Shown: in pieces, positions 35,951 through 44,399 of the stretch
Layout: the number at the start of each line of letters is the position of its first letter
Numbering within the stretch: the first letter of the stretch is position 1
DNA from: Bacteroidales bacterium
GTDB lineage: Bacteria > Bacteroidota > Bacteroidia > Bacteroidales > PUMT01
Direction: 5' to 3'
NCBI GenBank assembly: GCA_007120695.1
Contig: SKND01000020.1
Span: 1 to 45,733 of the forward strand
DNA length: 45,733 nucleotides
Program-made: the position numbers and the translations under genes
The notes under the pieces: generated by a model
What the model was told of the DNA's origin: nothing
The model's input: the letters and a program-made list of their open reading frames with translations, nothing else
Database searches by the model: none

Positions 35951-35968
35951 ACCGTTAAGGTACCGTTA
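35951..35968 (-). promoter_or_regulatory. Direct repeats ahead of the ECF operon
   Basis: On the minus strand TAACGGT occurs twice, at 35951-35957 and 35962-35968, 11 bp apart (one helical turn), about 50 bp before the first gene. This could be a site for the operon's own ECF sigma or another regulator. No TAnnTTTG box lies nearby. Confidence 0.3.
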
Positions 35969-36035
35969 TACCCTATATTATCTGAAACCGTATTTGATAA
36001 AGCATTGATTAACATTTCTTATACAGAAAAGCCCT

Positions 36036-37142
36036 TTACTCAATTACAACTGAGGGCAGACTTTTGAGGTAGCTGTCATCAATCCATGCTCCGAGGCCAT
36101 TGCTCTCAGGCACCTCAACCAACCCTCCCTTACCATAAACAATTCCCCCACTGACCGGATCTTCGACCATCATCATTGGCGAATCAAAATCACTGAAAAC
36201 TATATGATCATTTGACAGAGACAGATGGGCCGATGCCGTAAAAGCCAGGCGGGTTTCAACGAAACCTCCTACCATCATCTTAATACCTGCTGCAGATGAA
36301 ATACCGGCTATTTTACGGGCCTTGTAAAGCCCGGATGATTTCCCAAGCTTAATGTTAATATAATCACATGCCCCCAGCTTGATAAGCCTGTCAGCATCAT
36401 GGTGGTCAAAACAGGACTCATCAGCCATGACGGGAATCGGACTGGCTTGCGTAACTTCAGGTAATGACATAAAATCCCAGCGTGGGATAGGCTCTTCACA
36501 ATACTGGATATTGCAATCTGCCAGATCATTCAGCACCCCGATCGCTTGCAGCTTATCCCATCCCTGGTTGGCATCAAGTCTTAAAGGAATATCATTCCCG
36601 GTTACTGCAGTGATCCTCCTGATCCGGTCAACATCATTTTCCCTGTTATCTCCTAGTTTGACCTTGATAAAAGGAAACCCCCTGTCTTTTATGTCAAGTG
36701 CATCAGCCACCATAACATTTGCATCATCAAGCGAAATAGTATAATCAGTATGAAGTCTCTTATTGTTTTTACCGCCCAGGAATGCATAAAGCGGCATTCC
36801 CGCATGTTGCGATGCGATATCATGTATAGCAATATCGAATGCACTTTTAATACTGGTGTTTCCATAAAACAGTGAGTCCATTATTTGCATACAGCCGGGA
36901 ATATCAAGCGGACTTTTCCCTGTAAGATGCTTTGCAAGATGCCCGGCAACTGCAAAGCAGGTTTCGGCATTTTCACCATTAATGGTTGTTGAGGGACTGC
37001 ATTCGCCGAATCCTGTCAATTTGCTGTCGGTAGTGATCTTTACAACAACATTGTCGGCATGGGTTTTAGGACCCAGCGAAATGATGAATGGTCTTGAAAG
37101 TTTTATTTTAAGCCGGAAAATCTCAATTTTCGTTATCCTCAT
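36036..37142 (-). CDS. Dipeptide (L-Ala-D/L-Glu) epimerase, enolase superfamily
   Basis: This enzyme epimerises the second residue of dipeptides such as L-Ala-D-Glu, used in murein-peptide recycling. Active-site residues of the muconate-lactonising subgroup are all in place: KVK (Lys160, Lys162), metal ligands Asp190 (LDANQGWD), Glu216 (CEEPIP) and Asp241 (MADESCFD), and the opposite Lys265 (INIKLGK). I start at ATG 37142 (MRITKIEIFRLKIKL, 368 residues); a TTG at 37244 adds 34 residues with no family counterpart. It is monocistronic and divergent from deoC. The exact dipeptide specificity is not readable from the motifs. Confidence 0.9.
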   Translation of the reverse strand: MRITKIEIFRLKIKLSRPFIISLGPKTHADNVVVKITTDSKLTGFGECSPSTTINGENAETCFAVAGHLAKHLTGKSPLDIPGCMQIMDSLFYGNTSIKSAFDIAIHDIASQHAGMPLYAFLGGKNNKRLHTDYTISLDDANVMVADALDIKDRGFPFIKVKLGDNRENDVDRIRRITAVTGNDIPLRLDANQGWDKLQAIGVLNDLADCNIQYCEEPIPRWDFMSLPEVTQASPIPVMADESCFDHHDADRLIKLGACDYINIKLGKSSGLYKARKIAGISSAAGIKMMVGGFVETRLAFTASAHLSLSNDHIVFSDFDSPMMMVEDPVSGGIVYGKGGLVEVPESNGLGAWIDDSYLKSLPSVVIE

Positions 37143-37675
37143 TATATTCTGTGTTTGGTATTGGAATTTAAAAGCATACGTTAGCCATCCCCCGTTCCCT
37201 GACTCATCCATCCGGTCGCCGGTCCGGTCCTTAGTCCGCTTCAATAGCAGCTAAATTATTACGTTTAGTAATAACGCCTGCCGTCAATATCATCAAACTG
37301 CTCCTGTTATGCAACCTGCCCCATCACTGCAGAAGAGATCAGGTCTGAAAAAACAATAATTATCAGTAATCTTCTTACAATTAAATCAATTTACTTTAAA
37401 CTAGAGTAATTACAAACAGAAAATGGGTAAAATGATACTTCTAAAAGGTACTTCGCATATAATAGAATTATCAGAAAAACCTGAATTATTATATGATGGA
37501 TACCACAATATCGTTTACCTCAAAATATAATAATATCGTTTATATCTAAGTTTGATTAAAGATCATTGATATTTGAAAACAATAACCTGCAATTAATCCA
37601 TTAAAAAGGGTTAATATTAAACAAAATTTAAATAAATTGTCCTGTTTTTAATTTTTAGTGCAAAACAAAAACTAT
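37143..37675. other. Divergent intergenic region, epimerase/deoC
   Basis: This is an AT-rich gap of about 530 bp. TAAGTTTG (37547-37554) is a perfect TAnnTTTG rightward, about 130 bp before deoC, without a good -33. An 11-bp direct repeat AATATCGTTTA occurs at about 37508 and 37533. A 35-codon frame (37423-37530) opens and closes here with no features of a real protein. A single half-site AATTACAAACAGA (37408-37420) resembles the trkA repeats. Nothing else is recognisable. Confidence 0.35.
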
Positions 37676-38383
37676 ATGATATCCGAACTGGCAAAAATGA
37701 TCGACCACTCGATCCTGCACCCAACTATGACTGATGATGATCTGGTAAAGGAGTGCAAGGTAGCGGCTAAATATGATGTTGCCTCGGTATGTGTCAAACC
37801 CTATATGGTGAAGAAAGCTGCTGAACTGCTAACCGGGACAGATGTTCTTGTGGGATGCGTTATAGGCTTCCCGGCCGGTAATTCAACCACTGGAGTAAAG
37901 GTTTTTGAAGCCGAAACCGCCTGCAGGGAGGGTTCAGTTGAAATTGATATGGTAATTAATATAGGCAAGGCCCTTTCGGGGGACTGGGATTATGTAGAAC
38001 AGGAAATTTCGGCGGTAACCGAAGCATGCCATAAGAATGGTGCCATCATCAAGGTTATTTTCGAAACTGATTATGTTACAAGAGATGAAGACAAGATCAC
38101 GCTGTGCGAAATATGCACAAGGGTTGGCGCCGATTATGTGAAAACTTCTTCTGGTTTTGGATTTGTAAAAGACACTGACGGAAAATATTACTATACCGGA
38201 GCCACTATAGCCGATTTGGAGCTTATGCGCAGGCATAGCGGACCAAATGTCAGTGTAAAGGCAGCTGGCGGGGTACGCACCCTTGACCAGCTCCTGGCGG
38301 TAAGAGAAGCAGGATGTTCGCGCAGTGGCGCCACAGCTACAGCCTCAATAATGGAGGAAGCAATACAAAGGTTCAGCAAGTAA
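37676..38383 (+). CDS. deoC: Deoxyribose-phosphate aldolase
   Basis: This enzyme cleaves 2-deoxyribose 5-phosphate to glyceraldehyde 3-phosphate and acetaldehyde. The class I aldolase barrel carries MIDHSILHPTMT at the N-terminus, VGCVIGFPAGNSTTGVK near 65, EIDMVINIGKAL near 90 with the catalytic Asp, IKVIFETDYV near 130, DYVKTSSGFGF near 160 with the Schiff-base Lys, and SVKAAGGVRTLDQL near 200 with the second Lys. The ATG at 37676 gives 235 residues; a GTG at 37658 would add six. It is followed by the Gfo/Idh gene after 31 bp, probably in one transcript. No nucleoside phosphorylase is nearby. Confidence 0.95.
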   Translation: MISELAKMIDHSILHPTMTDDDLVKECKVAAKYDVASVCVKPYMVKKAAELLTGTDVLVGCVIGFPAGNSTTGVKVFEAETACREGSVEIDMVINIGKALSGDWDYVEQEISAVTEACHKNGAIIKVIFETDYVTRDEDKITLCEICTRVGADYVKTSSGFGFVKDTDGKYYYTGATIADLELMRRHSGPNVSVKAAGGVRTLDQLLAVREAGCSRSGATATASIMEEAIQRFSK

Positions 38384-38414
38384 ATATTCAGGAATTAAAA
38401 TTAAAACATCAGTT

Positions 38415-39764
38415 ATGAAGAACTCAAGAAGAGAATTTGTAAAAAAAGCAGCACTCGGCACTGCAGGGATTACTATTGGAGGCCTTGGACTAAGTGCAAA
38501 ATCCTACGGAAATATTATCGGTTCCAATGACCGGGTAAATGTAGGTATTGTTGGTTTTTCAGACCGGACAAGATCATCTCTGATCGGCGCCCTCCAAAGC
38601 CAGTCCGCCGACCTCAATTTTGCCATTACCGCCGTTTCCGACATCTGGAACCGGAGACGCGATGAGGCAAAGGTTTTTCTGGCCCAAAGAGACATAACTG
38701 TTGACCTTTACCGGAACAACGAAGAGCTGTATGAGAAGAGCAATGTTGATGCCGTTATTATTGCCACGGCTGATTTTCAGCATGCACTGCACACCATTGA
38801 GGCAGTTGAAGCAGGTAAGGATGTCTTTGTAGAGAAACCGTTTGCCGAAACAATGGAAGATAACCGCAAGGCAAGGGCAGCCGTGGAGCGAACCGGAAAG
38901 ATTGTAACAATCGGTTCGCAAAGAAGAAGCGGGCCAAACTATCATGCTGCAAATGAATTTATTCGGTCAGGCCGGTTTGGTGACATAGTTATGGTGGAGA
39001 TGACATGGAATGTTAACCAGCCGGGAAGATGGAGAAGACCTGCACTGGTATCGGAAATCAGGGAGCAGGACACCGACTGGAAACGATATCTTATGAACAG
39101 ACCATGGGAAGCATGGGATCCGAGAAAATATCTGGAGTACCGCCTTTTCTGGCCATACTCCTCGGGTATACCGGGGCAATGGATGGCACACCAGATAGAT
39201 ACCGTTCACTGGTTCAGCGGGTATGAATACCCGAGAAGTGTGGCTGCAAACGGTGGCATATACCTGTGGAAAGACGGCCGTGAGAATTTCGATACCATGA
39301 CAGCAGTATTTGATTACGGACCAAAAGATGATCCATCCAAAGGTTTCCAGGTAGTTTATTCTTCGCGCTTTACCAATTCTGCAGGAGGCGTTAAAGAGCT
39401 TTACTATTCAAATGCAGGCACACTGAATCTTGACACCAACAAGATCACTCCGCAGGGCGGACTTACCGAAAACCATGCACGTGCCATGAATATGCAGCCA
39501 AACCAGCTTCCCGAAATGGATCTTCCCGCAGTGGAAATGGTTACTGCTGCCGATACAGGTACCGACAATATGACGGTAAACCATATGAGAAACTGGATGG
39601 AATGCGTAAGAAGCCGCAGGCAACCAAATGCTCCTGTTAAGGCAGGTTACAACCATTCGGTGGCAAACATTATGGTAACCGCCGCTTTACGTACGGGAGA
39701 GTATGTTACATTTGACGATAGTACACAGGAGGTTATGGCTGGCGGCAAGGTATTTCACCTTTAG
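38415..39764 (+). CDS. Gfo/Idh/MocA-family oxidoreductase with Tat signal
   Basis: This is a predicted periplasmic NAD(P)-dependent sugar oxidoreductase. The N-terminus has a twin-arginine signal (NSRREFVKKAALGTAGITIG). It is followed by the Rossmann domain (VNVGIVGFSDRTRSSL), the conserved IATADFQHALHTIEAVEAGK, the catalytic-site VFVEKPFAETMEDNR with its EKP lysine, and the C-terminal alpha/beta domain (IPGQWMAHQIDTVHWF). At 449 residues it matches the Bacteroidota Tat-secreted group, which carries a tightly bound cofactor and acts on sugars or glycosides. It is directly downstream of deoC. The palindrome at 39783 follows the stop. The substrate is unknown. Confidence 0.93.
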   Translation: MKNSRREFVKKAALGTAGITIGGLGLSAKSYGNIIGSNDRVNVGIVGFSDRTRSSLIGALQSQSADLNFAITAVSDIWNRRRDEAKVFLAQRDITVDLYRNNEELYEKSNVDAVIIATADFQHALHTIEAVEAGKDVFVEKPFAETMEDNRKARAAVERTGKIVTIGSQRRSGPNYHAANEFIRSGRFGDIVMVEMTWNVNQPGRWRRPALVSEIREQDTDWKRYLMNRPWEAWDPRKYLEYRLFWPYSSGIPGQWMAHQIDTVHWFSGYEYPRSVAANGGIYLWKDGRENFDTMTAVFDYGPKDDPSKGFQVVYSSRFTNSAGGVKELYYSNAGTLNLDTNKITPQGGLTENHARAMNMQPNQLPEMDLPAVEMVTAADTGTDNMTVNHMRNWMECVRSRRQPNAPVKAGYNHSVANIMVTAALRTGEYVTFDDSTQEVMAGGKVFHL

Positions 39765-39782
39765 AGACAGGCAATTTATCAT

Positions 39783-39816
39783 ATTCAGAGACTGACTTTT
39801 TAGTCAGTCTCTGAAT
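39783..39816 (+). terminator. Perfect 15-bp palindrome after the Gfo/Idh gene (repeat family copy D)
   Basis: ATTCAGAGACTGACT (39783-39797) and AGTCAGTCTCTGAAT (39802-39816) pair perfectly around TTTT, 18 bp beyond the stop. About 24 of 33 bases match the left arm of copy B (reverse strand) and 21 of 26 match copy C, so it belongs to the same repeat family. It probably works as a terminator, although no T-run follows. Confidence 0.6.
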
Positions 39817-39953
39817 CATCCATGTATTGAAAAGCAAAACATCCGCATCATAAATCTGTAACACATTGTTATACTATTTGCTAACTATACCTTATACGAA
39901 TGATAAAATCGACAAAGTCAAGCACCCGGAAGTTATACATATTTAATATTTGT

Positions 39954-41336
39954 ATGCACCGGTTTTTATTTATCACTGCCATTATCCTGTTAATGTCTTG
40001 CTCGGGCGAAATGAAAGAACAGGTTAATGAGGCAGCGGGTATCGATATCAGCAAAAACCATCCCACATACTGGTCATACAATGGTGAGGATATGCTGCTT
40101 CTGGGAGGTTCGGTTCAGGACAACCTGTTTCAGATACCTGACCTTGCAGAACATCTGGAACTGCTGGTTTCGGCCGGAGGAAACTACGTCAGGAACACCA
40201 TGTCAAGCAGGGACAGCGGCAATATATGGCCGTTCATGAAACTTGAGAATGGCCTGTATGACCTGAACCGTTGGAACGATGAATACTGGAGAAGATTTTC
40301 AACATTCATAGAAGAGACAGCCAAAAGGGATATAATCGTACAGATCGAAATATGGGCAACTTTTGATTACTACAGGGATAACTGGGAAATTAACCCTTTC
40401 AATCCCAAAAACAATATCAACTATGAGCCACGGCGAACAAAGCTTCCGGAAACGGTTGACAGTCACCCGATCTTTACAGAAAACAATTTTTTCAGATCTG
40501 TTCCATCACAGATGGCACTGGCACAGGTACTTTGGTATCAGCAGCAGTTCGTAGACAAGATACTTTCCTATTCACTGCAGCATGACCATATATTATACTG
40601 TATGGACAATGAGACTTCTGTAACGGCCGACTGGGGCAGATACTGGGCAAATTATATCCGGAAACAGGCCGGGCTGGAAGGGAAAAAGGTGCATACGACC
40701 CAAATGTGGGATCCGTGGGACCTTAGCCATCCCTTTCATGCCGAAACCTTCGACAATCCAGACATTTACACTTTCGTGGATATCTCACAAAACAACCACC
40801 AGTCGGCCGATGACCACTGGAATAACGGACTGGCTACAATGGAAAAATTAAGGCAGACAGGCAATTTAAGACCCGCAAATAATGTTAAGATATATGGTAA
40901 CGACGGCGGAGCCCATAAAACAACGAGAGACGGCATTGAAAATTTCGTAAAAAACGTATTGATGGGATGTGCTTCTGCCAGATTTCACCGTCCTACTTCA
41001 GGACAGGGATTAAATGAGACGGCTCAGTCAGTTATCAGGAGCGTCAGGGATCTTACCAACAGGATGGATTTCTTCAACGGGAAACCGGATAACAGCCTTA
41101 TTGGTTCAAGAGAACCAGGTGAGGCATATTGCAGGGCAATAGCCGGAAAGGAGCTTGCCGTTTATTTCCCCGAAAGGGGGTCGGTTGAAATTGACCTGGC
41201 CGTCTTCAGTCAGGAACCGAAAATTGAATGGCTGAACCTGCTTACATCAGAATGGCAGGCCCCGGCAAGGCTTGAAAGGGCACTAGTTACAATTGCCCCC
41301 CCTGGCAGCGGGCATTGGGTAGCACTTATTAATTAG
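39954..41336 (+). CDS. Glycoside-hydrolase-like lipoprotein (DUF4038/GH140-like layout)
   Basis: This is a predicted outer-surface or periplasmic lipoprotein. The ATG at 39954 gives MHRFLFITAIILLMSCSG with a lipobox; an upstream ATG at 39900 adds 18 residues and would spoil the signal. A (beta/alpha)8-type region follows, with GGNYVRNTMSSRD, IIVQIEIWATFDYY and an Asn-Glu pair in CMDNETS (Glu220) at the place of the acid/base of clan GH-A enzymes. The C-terminal 90 residues resemble the small beta domain found after DUF4038 barrels. The place where a nucleophile Glu is expected reads IYGNDGGAH. Activity and substrate are therefore uncertain. It is in the same direction as the PmoA-like gene that follows. 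Confidence 0.68.
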   Translation: MHRFLFITAIILLMSCSGEMKEQVNEAAGIDISKNHPTYWSYNGEDMLLLGGSVQDNLFQIPDLAEHLELLVSAGGNYVRNTMSSRDSGNIWPFMKLENGLYDLNRWNDEYWRRFSTFIEETAKRDIIVQIEIWATFDYYRDNWEINPFNPKNNINYEPRRTKLPETVDSHPIFTENNFFRSVPSQMALAQVLWYQQQFVDKILSYSLQHDHILYCMDNETSVTADWGRYWANYIRKQAGLEGKKVHTTQMWDPWDLSHPFHAETFDNPDIYTFVDISQNNHQSADDHWNNGLATMEKLRQTGNLRPANNVKIYGNDGGAHKTTRDGIENFVKNVLMGCASARFHRPTSGQGLNETAQSVIRSVRDLTNRMDFFNGKPDNSLIGSREPGEAYCRAIAGKELAVYFPERGSVEIDLAVFSQEPKIEWLNLLTSEWQAPARLERALVTIAPPGSGHWVALIN

Positions 41337-41432
41337 TAAATTTGCACCCGGAACAGTTTATTATCTAAGGTGATTAAGAAACGCATCAATCAGTAAGCAA
41401 AAAATTAATCATTATTGTAAACCTCTATTAAT

Positions 41433-42518
41433 ATGATAGTACATATTTTATATACCACGAAAATCAAATTACAGCTGGTTTACTTCATATCGATATTACT
41501 CTTATTATCATCATGCGCCGAACATGAGACAGTCAAACCGACGGAAATCGAATTTAATTATATTCCGGATGAGAGCAGAATTGAAGTTTTGTATGACGGC
41601 GAACTGTTTACCGCCTACATGTACACTGATGAGCTTACCAAACCGGTCCTGATGCCCCTTAACACTCATGACCTTAAACCGTTGACCCGCGGATTCCCGC
41701 TTGAACCAAGAACCGGTGAAAGAGTTGATCACCCTCACCAGATCGGGCACTGGCTTAATTACGGTAATGTTAACGGCCTTGATTTCTGGAACAATCCGGG
41801 TAACGCTACCGGTCAAGGGAGAGATGATTACGGATTCATAGAACATGGTGAGCTTTTCAGGATGGAGAGCGGAAACGGAAAAGGAGAACTGGTAGTCTCG
41901 GCGATGTGGAAAAACTACCGGGATGAGGTCATCCTCAGGGAAAACACCACATTTGTCTTTTCATACTCAGGTAACACCCGGATTATTGACAGGGTTACCA
42001 CCCTGACGGCAGAAACGGGAGACGTTCTTTTTACAGACGATAAAGAGGGTATGATCGCTATCAGGGTTGCCAGGGAGCTTGAAATGCCGGAAGATGGATC
42101 ACCCATGATTGTGGGACAGGACGGAGAACCTGTTGAAGCGGGAGCGGACTACCACAGCGGAAGCACCGGTAATTACCTGAGCAGTGAAGGTCTTACAGGT
42201 AATGAAGTATGGGGTAAACGGGCCGGATGGATGGTGCTGAACGGAACTCTAGACGACAACCCGGTAGCCCTTGCCATGATAGATCACCCGGAAAACACCG
42301 GGTATCCTACCTACTGGCATGCAAGGGGATACGGACTTTTCTCGGCAAATCCTTTGGGTCAGGCTGCATTTTCGGAAGGTGCGGAGGAATTGAACATGAA
42401 CCTTCCCCACCGGGAATCAGTAACATTCAGATACCGTATTCTGGTTCATTCCGGCAGCAACCTATCAGCTCAGGAGATAGATAAATTTGCCGAAGATTTT
42501 AAGCGGCATATATTATAA
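41433..42518 (+). CDS. PmoA-like (DUF6807) lipoprotein 1
   Basis: This 361-residue protein has a lipoprotein signal (YFISILLLLSSC, Cys28). Its beta-rich body matches the PmoA-like/DUF6807 family: HPHQIGHWLNYGNVNGLDFW near 110, DYGFIEHGELF, then ALAMIDHPENTGYPTYWHARGYG near 285 and NPLGQAAF. Despite the name, the family has no established methane-oxidation role; in Bacteroidota it accompanies Gfo/Idh oxidoreductases and sugar-catabolic genes. It follows the glycosidase-like lipoprotein after 96 bp and converges on a second family member at 42555. Confidence 0.82.
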   Translation: MIVHILYTTKIKLQLVYFISILLLLSSCAEHETVKPTEIEFNYIPDESRIEVLYDGELFTAYMYTDELTKPVLMPLNTHDLKPLTRGFPLEPRTGERVDHPHQIGHWLNYGNVNGLDFWNNPGNATGQGRDDYGFIEHGELFRMESGNGKGELVVSAMWKNYRDEVILRENTTFVFSYSGNTRIIDRVTTLTAETGDVLFTDDKEGMIAIRVARELEMPEDGSPMIVGQDGEPVEAGADYHSGSTGNYLSSEGLTGNEVWGKRAGWMVLNGTLDDNPVALAMIDHPENTGYPTYWHARGYGLFSANPLGQAAFSEGAEELNMNLPHRESVTFRYRILVHSGSNLSAQEIDKFAEDFKRHIL

Positions 42519-42554
42519 ATAACGTTATAAAATTACGTTCCCGCCGGTCCAGAA

Positions 42555-43754
42555 TTACCGGGTCGTAACAATGGTGGCATTATCTGCAAAATTCCGGTAT
42601 TTCAAATCAATATTGTCAACCTCAGGAACCTGCCCTTCAGTAACCCAGAACCTGTAATATACCTCAAGAGGATTATTCTCCGTCAGATGGTAGGGAAAGA
42701 ACTCACCAAACCTCCCGTATAACCGTTCAGACATCTCGGCGTTACCGGGATTGGAAGGGTGGCTCAGATATGCAACTGTGAATGGGGACTCTTCAATTAT
42801 AAAGTGCATTGCATTCCATGGCAGGTTATACATATCCGCTCCCTCAATCTCCGTTACCGGATCAATATGTTCCAACCCTTCAGGCCGGATAAACCTTGTA
42901 AACCCGCTGTTATCGGCAACATATTGAGATGCACGGAACTGAACCCCTGCATGCTGCCTGTCACCCTCGAGTCTCACCGGCTGGTCGATAGCATGCAATA
43001 CCGAATGGAAATCAATAAGTGTCTCGCCATATGGCTGGCTGAATACACGAATATCCCTGATCTCTTCAATAAAGGTAACGCCGTCATGATCTTTCCAGTA
43101 GATCCTTAGTTTATGCCCACCCATAACGGGACCTGAATATTCATCAATTATTTCAGCATGTTCGCTTCTTTCTCCGTTGTTCGCGTGCCAGATATCGACT
43201 CTTTCCTCACTGTCGCCAACATAAACATGATTGTATCCCAGGAATATGCCACGATGGTGAGAATACAGACCTCCCGGACCCTTGGTTATAAGCTGGTTAC
43301 CAGTGGGTTCAAAAATATGGTGAAATGGCTTTTTTGTATGCTCAATATCATCAGGATCAAAAACCGGGTGCTCATACTGGATAACAGGAAGATCATCAAG
43401 GAAGAGGCGTGTTGAATGCTCGGAGATCCTTTCCCAGGTATATTCGGCCGTCTGGCATTCGTCACTTACCCGTAAACCGTAACTGGCAGACTCACCTGCT
43501 TCGAGGTTGACCACCCACCAGATCCTCTGCCGGGAACCATCAACGGTTTCAATCTGTGCCGGGATAATTTCACCATCAGAGTAAAGACAAAGGGTTGCAT
43601 TCTCATCGAACTCAACTCCTTCAAGCCAGGCATAAACGGGTGTATTGTAAATGGCATGGGTCTCTGCCCGCACTTCAAATACTTTTTCGTAATCATCTGC
43701 TGAGCAGCCGGCAAAAAGCATTATTGAACTAAAAAACAGGATTATAAGTCTCAT
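42555..43754 (-). CDS. PmoA-like (DUF6807) lipoprotein 2
   Basis: This is the second family member, 399 residues, with signal MRLIILFFSSIMLFAGC (lipobox Cys17). An N-terminal beta domain of about 100 residues, absent from the shorter paralogue, precedes the DUF6807 body. The body has YSHHRGIFLGYNHV near 167, VDIWHANNGERSEHAEI, then QFRASQYVADNSG near 275 and PFTVAYLSHPSNPG near 333. The two genes point at each other with 36 bp between stops, so they are not one transcript. This one is upstream of nothing obvious on its own strand. The substrate is unknown. Confidence 0.82.
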   Translation of the reverse strand: MRLIILFFSSIMLFAGCSADDYEKVFEVRAETHAIYNTPVYAWLEGVEFDENATLCLYSDGEIIPAQIETVDGSRQRIWWVVNLEAGESASYGLRVSDECQTAEYTWERISEHSTRLFLDDLPVIQYEHPVFDPDDIEHTKKPFHHIFEPTGNQLITKGPGGLYSHHRGIFLGYNHVYVGDSEERVDIWHANNGERSEHAEIIDEYSGPVMGGHKLRIYWKDHDGVTFIEEIRDIRVFSQPYGETLIDFHSVLHAIDQPVRLEGDRQHAGVQFRASQYVADNSGFTRFIRPEGLEHIDPVTEIEGADMYNLPWNAMHFIIEESPFTVAYLSHPSNPGNAEMSERLYGRFGEFFPYHLTENNPLEVYYRFWVTEGQVPEVDNIDLKYRNFADNATIVTTR

Positions 43755-43888
43755 AATAATATTTTTAACAGATTAGCAATATAATTGGTTTGATTTGCAG
43801 GAATGCAATTTACAAAAAAAAAAATCAATCCTTCCAAAACAACTGTTTCAATCTTTTCTACTAATGGGACAGGTATTAACCTTTAAGA

Positions 43889-44320
43889 TCACTTTTCATG
43901 ATGCCGGTCTTTGAGCAGATCGCGAATTTCAGCAAGCAGTTGAATATTCTTTGGTGTAGGTACAGTAACGTCTTTTTCATCTTCCGCTTTCCTTTTAAGC
44001 TTGTTAAAGAACTGGATTACAAGGAAAACCGTAAATGCAATTATCACAAAATCGACCAGCGTCTGAAAAAATGCACCATACCTAACTGCAACCAGTTCGT
44101 TGATAATTGACCCTGACTCATCGGTCAGTTCATTTTGTATTACCAGCTGCAGGTTTTCAAAATTGACCCTGCCGACAAAAAATCCAATAACCGGCATAAA
44201 TATATCCTGTACAAGTGATGTTACGATTTTATTGAAGGCAACTCCTATAATTATGCCAACAGCCATCTCAAGCATATTGCCTCTGATGGCAAACTCCTTG
44301 AAATCCTTAAATATCTTCAT
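43889..44320 (-). CDS. mscL: Large-conductance mechanosensitive channel
   Basis: This pentameric inner-membrane channel opens under membrane tension to release solutes on osmotic down-shock. From the ATG at 44320 it reads MKIFKDFKEFAIRGNMLEMA, the classical N-terminal helix and first membrane segment (VGIIIGVAFNKIVTSLVQDI, then FMPVIG). After a periplasmic loop, the second membrane segment is FVIIAFTVFLVIQFFNKL, followed by a charged C-terminal helix. At 143 residues it is normal. An upstream start at 44356 would add 12 residues not found in the family. Confidence 0.96.
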   Translation of the reverse strand: MKIFKDFKEFAIRGNMLEMAVGIIIGVAFNKIVTSLVQDIFMPVIGFFVGRVNFENLQLVIQNELTDESGSIINELVAVRYGAFFQTLVDFVIIAFTVFLVIQFFNKLKRKAEDEKDVTVPTPKNIQLLAEIRDLLKDRHHEK

Positions 44321-44399
44321 AATAGAACGACTGATCTGTTTATAATCAAAAACCATTAAAAACCCTCTGCAAATATCTAAACAATAAAGGTACTTGGCC

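Noticed and set aside
37408-37420. AATTACAAACAGA, similar to the trkA/7TMR-HD half-sites
   Set aside because: It is a single copy with one mismatch, no partner at 21 bp and no -7 box at the right distance, so chance is the simpler explanation.
37423-37530. 35-codon open frame in the epimerase/deoC gap
   Set aside because: No recognisable features, no nearby -7 box to serve it, and such frames are expected by chance in AT-rich spacer.
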